Below are positions 52,342-59,313 of a stretch of 64,000 nt of DNA, piece after piece. The notes under the pieces are model-generated. The model was not told the DNA's origin and did no database searches. It was given only the letters and a program-made list of their open reading frames with translations. Positions within the stretch are counted from its first letter, which is position 1, and each line of letters starts with the position of its first letter. The DNA comes from Rhizobium sp. NZLR1. GTDB taxonomy: Bacteria > Pseudomonadota > Alphaproteobacteria > Rhizobiales > Rhizobiaceae. Location of the stretch: positions 1,183,501 through 1,247,500 of the forward strand of contig NZ_CP071632.1 in assembly GCF_017357385.1 (NCBI RefSeq), in the 5' to 3' direction. Both the position numbers and the translations under genes were made by a program.

Positions 52342-53316
52342 ATGCCCATTTCGCCCAACCTCTCTGAAATCGTCACCACGACGCTGCGCAATCGCAGCGG
52401 CACGGTGGCCGACGACGTGACGAAGAACAACGGTCTTCTCACCCGTCTGAACAGCCGCGGCCGCAAGAAGCCGATCTCCGGCGGTCGCACAATCGTCCAG
52501 GAACTGCAGTACCAGGAAAACAGCACCTTCAAGCGCTATTCCGGCTACGATATCCTGAATGTGCAGCCGTCCGACGTCATCACTGCGGCCGAATACGATC
52601 TGAAGCAGGCCGCGGTCGCAGTTTCCATGTCCGGCCTCGAACAGCTGCAGAACTCCGGCGAGGATGCGATCCTCGATCTGCTCGAGCAGCGCATCGAGAA
52701 CGCCGAAACCACTTTGAAGAACAACATCGCGCTTGACTGCTATTCCGATGGCACGGCCGATGGCGGGCGGCAGATCGGCGGCCTGCAGCTGCTGATCTCG
52801 ACCTCTCCGACCTCGGGCACCGTCGGCGGCATCTCGCGCGCCACCTGGGGTTTCTGGCGCAACCAGAAATTCTCGGCCTCGGCCGATGGTGGTGCGGCCG
52901 CCACCAATGCCAATATCCAGAGCTACATGAACCGGCTCTATATGTCCTGCGTTCGCGGCTCCGACGCGCCCGATCTCGTCGTCGCCGACAACAACTTCTT
53001 CCGCCTCTACTGGGAATCGCTGCAGGCAATCCAGCGCATCACCTCGGCCGACAAGGGCATGGCCGGCTTCCAGTCGCTGCAATATATGGGCGCCGACGTG
53101 ATCTTCGACGGCGGCTTCGGCGGCGGTGCGCCGCTCAACCAGATGTTCTTCCTGAACACCAAATACCTGTTCTACCGCCCGCACCGCGACCGCGACATGG
53201 CCCCGATCGGCGACGAGCGCATGAACACCAACCAGGATGCCTTCGTCCAGCTGATGGGCTTTGCCGGCAACCTCACCATGAACAACGCCTTCCTGCAGGG
53301 CGTGTTGTTCGCCTGA
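52342..53316 (+). CDS. Phage major capsid protein
   Basis: The 324-residue protein carries an HK97-like capsid pattern, with an N-terminal arm (MPISPNLSEIVTTTLRNRSG), a long helix near EDAILDLLEQRIENAETTLKNNI and DLVVADNNFFRLYWESLQAIQRI. The C-terminal part ends QDAFVQLMGFAGNLTMNNAFLQGVLFA. It follows the scaffold-like gene by 15 bp, the usual order. It would form the icosahedral shell. Confidence 0.85.
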   Translation: MPISPNLSEIVTTTLRNRSGTVADDVTKNNGLLTRLNSRGRKKPISGGRTIVQELQYQENSTFKRYSGYDILNVQPSDVITAAEYDLKQAAVAVSMSGLEQLQNSGEDAILDLLEQRIENAETTLKNNIALDCYSDGTADGGRQIGGLQLLISTSPTSGTVGGISRATWGFWRNQKFSASADGGAAATNANIQSYMNRLYMSCVRGSDAPDLVVADNNFFRLYWESLQAIQRITSADKGMAGFQSLQYMGADVIFDGGFGGGAPLNQMFFLNTKYLFYRPHRDRDMAPIGDERMNTNQDAFVQLMGFAGNLTMNNAFLQGVLFA

Positions 53317-53339
53317 TCGTCAACGAAAGGAACAAGCAA

Positions 53340-54125
53340 ATGTCGGTCGCAACAATCCAGTCCGATCGTCTTGGCGCGAACCCGTTCGTCGTCGAAGGCC
53401 CGATCGTTTCCGGCTCCGGTATTCCCGGCCCGAACTTCTCCCTCGGCGCTATCGCCGGCGGGGACCGTGAATCCGAATGGGTCTATTGCCAGCTGGTGCT
53501 GGCGTCGCAGACGACCCTTCAGCCCGGCCAGTGGTTCCAGTGGACCCGGGATTATGTCGCTTCGCTGCTGACCACGGCGGCGGCCGTCGTCGGCCAGCGC
53601 TGCGGCGTCTTTTCGGGGGCCGCCCAGCCGCCGACGCTGACCGGCGGCCCGGTCGGGGCCGTGACACTCGCAGCCGGCACCTATTATCTCTGGCTGCAGC
53701 GCAACGGCCAGGCGCCGTCGCAGGTGGCAACCGCAACGGCGGCTCTCGTCGTTGCCGAAACCACCGCCACCGCAGGCCAGGCGAGCGCCCCGGCCTCGGC
53801 CACGGCCACCACCAAGGCCATCGCCAACGTCAACTTTGCGGCCGCCAACCAGACGTTCACGGCAACCACCGTCAACGGCTCCAATCTGCTGGCGGGTATT
53901 TCCGGTCTGAGTGCCGGTTCCGGCCCGTTCATCGGCGCGGCGGTCGCCGGCACGGGTGTCCCTGGCGGCACGACGATTTCGGGCATCACCTACAGCCCGA
54001 ACGGCGTCGTCCAGAGCATCACGCTCTCGGCCAACGCCACCGCCAACGGCACGGGCATCACCATCACCGCGACCGGTGTGCTCGAAGCGACGCTGATGCG
54101 GCCGTTCCTGTCGAAGGTGAACTAA
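53340..54125 (+). CDS. Phage head decoration-like protein
   Basis: The 261-residue protein is very rich in Thr, Ala and Gly. Its N-terminal half (about 1-140) has NPFVVEGPIVSGSGIPGPNFSLGAIAGGDRESEWVYCQL; the C-terminal half has Ig-like or beta-helix repeats (TISGITYSPNGVVQSITLSANATANGTGITITATG). It is directly after the capsid gene, where decoration proteins lie. The exact role is not proved. Confidence 0.65.
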   Translation: MSVATIQSDRLGANPFVVEGPIVSGSGIPGPNFSLGAIAGGDRESEWVYCQLVLASQTTLQPGQWFQWTRDYVASLLTTAAAVVGQRCGVFSGAAQPPTLTGGPVGAVTLAAGTYYLWLQRNGQAPSQVATATAALVVAETTATAGQASAPASATATTKAIANVNFAAANQTFTATTVNGSNLLAGISGLSAGSGPFIGAAVAGTGVPGGTTISGITYSPNGVVQSITLSANATANGTGITITATGVLEATLMRPFLSKVN

Positions 54126-54193
54126 ACCTAAGCCATCAACGGGCGCTTCGGCGCCCGCTGAGGCTGCTGCCAATGCCTTCCAACTTCTCCTTT

Positions 54194-54271
54194 CGTCATG
54201 CCCGGGCCTGTCCCGAGCCTCTGCCGCCGGTCGATGCGCAGCAGATCCTTGGCACAAGGCCGAGGATGACG
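54194..54271. repeat. Diverged RIME-like repeat inside the phage module
   Basis: The CGTCATGCCCGGGCCTGTCC segment at the left and CCGAGGATGACG at the right resemble the other three host copies at 36307, 44744 and 46063, though the central part differs. It lies in the 206-bp gap between the decoration gene and the next gene. A host repeat here implies long residence of the module in a rhizobial chromosome. Confidence 0.5.
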
Positions 54272-54331
54272 AGGAGGGAATACTTCCCCCGCCCATCCCT
54301 ATTTCCCCGCCATCAACAGCGAGACCAGCAA

Positions 54332-54895
54332 ATGCCCGACAACACCGGAATTTATGCCTCCTTCAGCCTCGAACCGGTCGAGCAGACCTTTCTGACCGAG
54401 AAGGAAGGACGGCCGATCTTTGCCGACAAGGAATTCGTCCGGATTTTTATCGCCGGCGACAAACACACCGAGGTCTATCGCGAGGTGACCGACAACGACA
54501 AACAGCGCTTTGCCGACGCCTATAAGCGGTTCAAGCAGGGGGCCGAGGCCCGCGAACAGCTGACCGGCACGCCGCTGGCGCAGTGGCCTTATCTGAAACC
54601 CAGCCAGATCAAGGAGATGGAGGCGGTCAATATCTACACCGTCGAGCAGCTCGCAGCCCTTTCCGACACCGCCAAGCAGAAGATCGGCATGGGCGCCAAC
54701 GAGCTCGTCGCCGCCGCCCGGGCCTATCTCGCCACTGCCGAAAACTCCAGCGCCGCCTCGGCCTTCGCCGCCGAGAACGAGCGGCTGAAGGATGAGGTGA
54801 CCCGCCTGCAGGAGCAGATGAGGGAGATGGCCTCGCGCTTCGAGGCGCTCGAAAGCGACGGCCAGGGCAACAAAGCCCGTCGCTCTGCCGCCTGA
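54332..54895 (+). CDS. Phage structural-region protein with C-terminal coiled coil
   Basis: I choose ATG 54332 (MPDNTGIYASFSLEPVEQTF); the open frame from 53477 overlaps the decoration gene and is not real. The 187-residue protein has a beta-rich N-terminal half (VRIFIAGDKHTEVYREVTDND), a helical middle (YTVEQLAALSDTAKQKIGMGANELVAAARAYL) and a C-terminal coiled coil (AAENERLKDEVTRLQEQMREMASRFEALE). It lies between the decoration and adaptor genes. No family is recognised. Confidence 0.7.
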   Translation: MPDNTGIYASFSLEPVEQTFLTEKEGRPIFADKEFVRIFIAGDKHTEVYREVTDNDKQRFADAYKRFKQGAEAREQLTGTPLAQWPYLKPSQIKEMEAVNIYTVEQLAALSDTAKQKIGMGANELVAAARAYLATAENSSAASAFAAENERLKDEVTRLQEQMREMASRFEALESDGQGNKARRSAA

Positions 54896-54924
54896 ACAAC
54901 TGGCCTGAACAGGAGATCCCGCGC

Positions 54925-55632
54925 ATGTCGCTCTTGACCATCATTCAGAACGTCTGCGCGGAAATCGACCTCGATCCGCCGACGGCCGTCATGTCCTCGG
55001 CGGATCCGCAGATCATGCAGCTGCGCATCCTCTCCACCCGCGCCGGCCGCGACCTGGTGCGCGAGCATGACTGGTCGGCGCTGATGGTGCGGCGGCAGTT
55101 CGTGGCGACCGGTGCAAATCCTGAGCCGGCCGAGCCGCCCGATGACTGGAACCGCTTTGCCGCCAATGCCAAGATCTGGAATGCCTCGCGCCTCTGGCAG
55201 CTCAACGGCCCCGTCGAGCCGCAGACCTGGCAGCGCCAGACGATCCTCAATTCCAACCCGGTGCCGCAGATTTGGCGCATGGCCGGCGGCAAGCTCGACA
55301 TCTATCCGAACGCTCCAGGCGAGACGGTGGAATATGCCTATATCTCCGGCTTCTGGGTGGCGGTGAATGGCGGTTCGACCACTGGGGCGAATTGGGCAAA
55401 CGATACCGATACGGCCCGTTTTCCCGAAGACCTTCTCGAACTCTCGCTGATCTGGCGCTGGAAGCGGGCCAAGGGCCTCGATTACGGCGAGGAGATCGCC
55501 AGTTTCGAGCGATCCAAGGAAGCCGCCATCGGCGCCGATCGGGCCGCAAGCCCCGTCGACCTCTCGCTGCCGGCGAGGGGTGAGGGCCCCGAGAATTATT
55601 GGCCCGGCACGATCACGGTGGCAAATCCATGA
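54925..55632 (+). CDS. Phage head-tail adaptor/connector protein
   Basis: The 235-residue protein has the N-terminal helical pattern of connector proteins (MSLLTIIQNVCAEIDLDPPTAVM, LRILSTRAGRDLVREHDWSALM) and a beta-rich C-terminal part (EYAYISGFWVAVNGG, ELSLIWRWKRAKGLDY). AGGAGA precedes the ATG. It ends in ATGA with the next gene. It should join the portal ring to the tail. Assignment to a specific family is by position and pattern. Confidence 0.7.
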   Translation: MSLLTIIQNVCAEIDLDPPTAVMSSADPQIMQLRILSTRAGRDLVREHDWSALMVRRQFVATGANPEPAEPPDDWNRFAANAKIWNASRLWQLNGPVEPQTWQRQTILNSNPVPQIWRMAGGKLDIYPNAPGETVEYAYISGFWVAVNGGSTTGANWANDTDTARFPEDLLELSLIWRWKRAKGLDYGEEIASFERSKEAAIGADRAASPVDLSLPARGEGPENYWPGTITVANP

Positions 55633-57452
55633 CTCGCAGACCTGTCCCTCCGAACGGCCGCAGCCGCCGCGTTTCGCCGAGCAAAGACTGGATCGCCCCG
55701 ATCGGCGGCTGGCGAACCGATGTCGAGATGGCGGATATGCCTGAGGATGCGGCGTTTCAGCTCGACAACTTCTTTCCCGAGGCCAACCGCGTCCGCGCCC
55801 GCTACGGTTTCCTCGCCTTTTCCACCGGCCTTGGCGCCGACGTGCAGACGGTCATCCCCTATTCGGGCGTCAGCAACAGGCTGTTTGCCGCCGCCGGCGA
55901 CAAGATCTTCGACGTGACGGTGGGGGGCGCTGCCGGTGCGCCCGTCGTCTCCGGCATGGCGAGCGCCCATTGGTCGGTGCAGCAATATACCAACCCGGCC
56001 GGCCAGGAATTCCTACGCCTGGTCAATGGCCTCGATACACCGCTGCTCTTCAACGGCAGCTCCTGGACCAACAATTTTCTCACCGGCACGGCAACGCTCG
56101 CCACCCAGAACGTTGCCGTCCGCAACACGGCCTATACGCTGAGCTTCTTCGGCAACGGCTCGGTCACGCTCTCCGGCGCCTTCTCCGGCACGTTGAACGG
56201 CACCGGCGTCAACAATCGGGTGTCGCTCACCTTCACGCCGGCGGCCGGCACGCTTGTCGTCACCGTGACGGGAACGGTGACCAATGCGCAGCTGGAAAAA
56301 GGCGCGGTCGCCACACCTTACGTTGCCTCGACGATGATCACCGGCATACCGGACGCTTCGCTGCTGATCGCGGTCACCGCCTATCGCTCGCGCCTGTGGT
56401 TCATCGAGAAGAATTCGACCAATGTCTGGTATCTCGCCACCGACGCCGTCAGCGGCGCAGCCACGGTGCTGCCGGTCGGCGGCAACATGAAATATGGCGG
56501 CACGCTGGTTGCGATCAACGTCTGGACGATTCCGGTTTCGACAGGCCTGCAGCAGTGCCTGGTGCTGATCTCCTCGGAAGGCGAGGTGATCGTCTTCCAG
56601 GGCTCCGATCCTTCGAGTGTTTCGAACTGGGGCCTGATCGGCACCTTCAAGCTCGGCCGGCCGCTCGGCAGCGATCGATGCCTGCTTTCGGTCGGCGCCG
56701 ATCTGGCGATCATGACCACCGATGGCATCGTGCCGATCACCAAGGCGGTGCAGCTCGACCGCGGCGCCACCAGCCTCGGAGCGATCACTGCCAGGATCGG
56801 CCCGACATGGCGCGAGACCGTTGCGGCGATCGGCACGACTTCGCAGGAGTGGCAGCTTTCGAGCTTCCCGGCCAGGCAGATGGCGATCGTCAACCTGCCG
56901 TCCTCCTTCGGCCCCTATCAATATGTGATGAACACCGAAACCGGCGCCTGGTGCCGCTTCGTCGGCATGCCGGCCTCCTGCTGGGCGACCTGGCAGGACC
57001 GGCTGTTCTTCGGCGCCGGCGACGGCGCGGTCTATGAGGCCGAGGTCGGCGCCAACGACAATGGCGTGGCGATCGATGCGCTGATGGTCGGCGCCTGGAG
57101 CCGATATGGCGACGGGCTCTCGACCAAGCTCTCGAAGCTAATCGGGGTGACGGCGCAGATCGGTGTTTCCTCGCTGATGTATGGTGGGATCTCGGTCGAC
57201 TACCAGACCAAGATACCGACGGCGCTGCTGTCCTCGGTCGAGAACAATGCGGCGGCGAAATGGGGAACGGCGGTCTGGGGTGTGTCGAAATTCCCCGGCG
57301 TTTCGCTGGTGCGCAAATTCGCCTCCGCCGGCGGCGCCGGTTCGGCCTTGGCGCCGACGATCCGTGCGCTGATTTCGGGCTCCTCCGGCTCCGTCTCCGA
57401 GGCGGCCGTCGTCGGCGGCTCGGTGCTTTATGAAAAAGGCGCGCCGATTTGA
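55629..57452 (+). CDS. Phage tail/DNA-stabilisation-type protein
   Basis: The start at 55629 overlaps the previous stop (ATGA); the frame to 55599 is an in-frame extension. The 607-residue protein begins MTRRPVPPNGRSRRVSPSKDWIAP, then beta-propeller-like repeats with Gly/Thr (TVIPYSGVSNRLFAAAGDKIFDV, GEVIVFQGSDPSSVSNWGLIGTFK). Similar long beta-rich proteins follow adaptors in short-tailed phages, where they form tail hub or stabilise packaged DNA. The C-terminus ends near VGGSVLYEKGAPI. Confidence 0.65.
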   Translation: MTRRPVPPNGRSRRVSPSKDWIAPIGGWRTDVEMADMPEDAAFQLDNFFPEANRVRARYGFLAFSTGLGADVQTVIPYSGVSNRLFAAAGDKIFDVTVGGAAGAPVVSGMASAHWSVQQYTNPAGQEFLRLVNGLDTPLLFNGSSWTNNFLTGTATLATQNVAVRNTAYTLSFFGNGSVTLSGAFSGTLNGTGVNNRVSLTFTPAAGTLVVTVTGTVTNAQLEKGAVATPYVASTMITGIPDASLLIAVTAYRSRLWFIEKNSTNVWYLATDAVSGAATVLPVGGNMKYGGTLVAINVWTIPVSTGLQQCLVLISSEGEVIVFQGSDPSSVSNWGLIGTFKLGRPLGSDRCLLSVGADLAIMTTDGIVPITKAVQLDRGATSLGAITARIGPTWRETVAAIGTTSQEWQLSSFPARQMAIVNLPSSFGPYQYVMNTETGAWCRFVGMPASCWATWQDRLFFGAGDGAVYEAEVGANDNGVAIDALMVGAWSRYGDGLSTKLSKLIGVTAQIGVSSLMYGGISVDYQTKIPTALLSSVENNAAAKWGTAVWGVSKFPGVSLVRKFASAGGAGSALAPTIRALISGSSGSVSEAAVVGGSVLYEKGAPI

Positions 57453-57865
57453 TCGTCTCCGAACCGCGCCAGGATATCGCCGCCTGGGTCGGCGGCCGGA
57501 TCGGCGTCAGCTTCCACCCGCCTTACACCACGCTTGCCCATATCGACCGCGGCCGGATCATCGCCGGTTTCGTCTTCAACGTCTGGACCGCGCATGACGT
57601 CGAGGTCTCGCTGGCCGCCGATCGGCTGACGCGGACGCTGATGCGATCGGTGTTTGGCTATGTCGTGCATCAGCTCGGCTGCCGCCGCGCAACCGCCAGG
57701 ACACGGGCCGACAATTTCGACGCCCAGACGATGCTCGAAAGACTCGGCGCACGGCTGGAAGGCCGCCAGCAAGCCTATTTCGGCGACTGCGACGCGCTGC
57801 TCTACGCAATCATCAAGGAGGATTTTCCCTATGGTCTCCACGCCGAAGGCCCCGAAGGCGCCTGA
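57449..57865 (+). CDS. Small phage-encoded protein, acyltransferase-like
   Basis: The start is TTG 57449, whose T overlaps the previous stop (TTGA). The 138-residue protein contains WVGGRIGVSFHPPYTTLAHIDRGRIIAGFVFNVWTAHDVEVSLAADRLTRTLMR and RADNFDAQTMLERLGARLEGRQ. The pattern resembles small GNAT-type acyltransferases found next to tail genes in some phages. The match is not strong. It overlaps the next gene by 35 bp. Confidence 0.55.
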   Translation: MIVSEPRQDIAAWVGGRIGVSFHPPYTTLAHIDRGRIIAGFVFNVWTAHDVEVSLAADRLTRTLMRSVFGYVVHQLGCRRATARTRADNFDAQTMLERLGARLEGRQQAYFGDCDALLYAIIKEDFPYGLHAEGPEGA

Positions 57866-58835
57866 TCCGACACAGACCGCAGCGGCACAGACGGCAACCA
57901 ACGTCGACACCGCCATTGCCAATGCCGGCCTGAGCCACACCAACCAGTACACGCCGGATGGTTCGCTGGAATACAAGGTCAGCGGCTACCAGACGATGAA
58001 AGACCAGACCGGCAAGAGCTACCAACTGCCGACCTATTCGGCCTATCAGACCTATTCGCCTGAAAACCAGGCGATCTACGACCAGACGCAGCAGACCCAG
58101 CTCGGCCTCGCCAGGCTCGCCAACGACCAGACCGGCAAGATCTCCGGTGTGCTCGGCACCAATGTCGATCTGAGCGCCGGCAATGTCGACAAATATGTCA
58201 ACGATCACTGGCAGTCCGGCTTCAACAACCAGTGGGATCGCGATCAGGCAAGCCTCGACCAGAGCCTTGCCGACAAGGGCATCTCGATGGGCTCGGCGGC
58301 CTATGACAACGCGCTGCGCGATTTTTCCACGCGCAAGCAGGCCGCCTCCGACCAGTATCTCGGCGATATGTATTCGAATGCCCAGAACTCGATCCTGACC
58401 GAGCGCAACCAGCCGCTGAACGAGATTTCGGCGCTGATGTCGGGATCGCAGGTCCACCAGCCGAGCTATGTCAACACGCCGACGACGCAGCTGCCGAACG
58501 TCGACCAGGCCGGCCTGATCAATGAAGGCTTCAATCAGCAGATGGGCCTCTACGACCGCCAGGTCTCCCAGTCCAACGCCGCGATGGGCGGCCTCTTCGG
58601 CCTTGGTGGCTCACTGCTCGGCGGCTGGGCGAAATCCGACCGTCGGCTCAAGGAAAACATCAAACGCGTCGGCACGCTGGATAACGGCCTGCCGGTCTAC
58701 GCCTTCAAATACAAGGACGGCGGCCCGATGCAGATCGGCCTGATGTCGGATGATGTGCGCGAGGTTCACCCGGACGCCGTGTTCGAAGCTGCCGATGGGT
58801 TCGATCGCGTCGATTACGAGAGGGCAGTCGCATGA
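57831..58835 (+). CDS. Phage tail protein with C-terminal S74 chaperone domain
   Basis: ATG 57831 has AGGAGG upstream. The 334-residue protein has a helical Gln/Asp-rich N-terminal body (SPENQAIYDQTQQTQLGLARLAND). A C-terminal peptidase S74/intramolecular chaperone domain starts at SDRRLKENIKRVG; its Ser marks the usual self-cleavage site and the RLKENI is conserved. The end is DGFDRVDYERAVA. The domain would fold the protein and be released by cleavage. No obvious receptor-binding domain precedes it. A degraded copy of the C-terminus lies at 59157-59313. Confidence 0.75.
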   Translation: MVSTPKAPKAPDPTQTAAAQTATNVDTAIANAGLSHTNQYTPDGSLEYKVSGYQTMKDQTGKSYQLPTYSAYQTYSPENQAIYDQTQQTQLGLARLANDQTGKISGVLGTNVDLSAGNVDKYVNDHWQSGFNNQWDRDQASLDQSLADKGISMGSAAYDNALRDFSTRKQAASDQYLGDMYSNAQNSILTERNQPLNEISALMSGSQVHQPSYVNTPTTQLPNVDQAGLINEGFNQQMGLYDRQVSQSNAAMGGLFGLGGSLLGGWAKSDRRLKENIKRVGTLDNGLPVYAFKYKDGGPMQIGLMSDDVREVHPDAVFEAADGFDRVDYERAVA

Positions 58836-59149
58836 TCCCAACCATCTCAGGCGGCAATACCGGCAGGAAACAGAGCGATATCGACGACCAGCGCAAGCAA
58901 CTGCCCTACGCAATGCTGCAGCAGGGCATGGATATGAGCCCGGTGCAATCGCCGTGGGAAGGGGTCGCGCGGCTTGCCGAAGGCGGGCTCGGCGGCTGGG
59001 CGGTTCGCCAGCAACGGCAGGCGCAGCAGTCAGGCGCCGGTCAAGGTGCCGTCGCTCCGACAGGCCAGCCTTCCACACCAGCGCCGGCCTCTCCCGGCTT
59101 CCTGTCGCTGTTCTTCGGTGGCGGGCCGACGCGCCGGACTGACGGCTGA
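58832..59149 (+). CDS. Small phage protein, parent of a tandem duplication
   Basis: The 105-residue protein begins MIPTISGGNTGRKQSDIDDQ, then LQQGMDMSPVQSPWEGVARLAEGGLGGWAVRQQ. It overlaps the S74 gene by 4 bp (ATGA). The same pattern recurs at the N-terminus of the 690-residue lysozyme protein at 59304, so this gene and the next arose by tandem duplication. The function is unknown, possibly a tail anchor. Confidence 0.7.
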   Translation: MIPTISGGNTGRKQSDIDDQRKQLPYAMLQQGMDMSPVQSPWEGVARLAEGGLGGWAVRQQRQAQQSGAGQGAVAPTGQPSTPAPASPGFLSLFFGGGPTRRTDG

Positions 59150-59156
59150 ACTAGGA

Positions 59157-59313
59157 CATCAGCGGGATAACGGCGTGCTGATCGGTCCCTACCGATACAG
59201 GGACGGCGGTCCGATCCGGATCGGCCTCGTGTTCAATAATGTGTGAAAAATCCATCCAGACAGACGGTTTCGACCGCGTCTTCTACGAAAGGGCAGTGGA
59301 CCAATGTCACTAG
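59157..59313 (+). pseudogene. Degraded copy of the S74 domain C-terminus
   Basis: The sequence encodes YRYRDGGPIRIGLVFNNV, then a stop, and later in another frame DGFDRVFYERAVDQ. These correspond to FKYKDGGPMQIGLMSDDV and DGFDRVDYERAVA of the gene at 57831. The relic, together with the 59304 gene, is a second copy of the S74-end/105-aa pair. Confidence 0.65.

Noticed and set aside
53477..54331. Upstream extension of the frame that leads to the gene at 54332
   Set aside because: It is a shadow of the decoration-like gene; the ATG at 54332 starts recognisable coiled-coil protein sequence.
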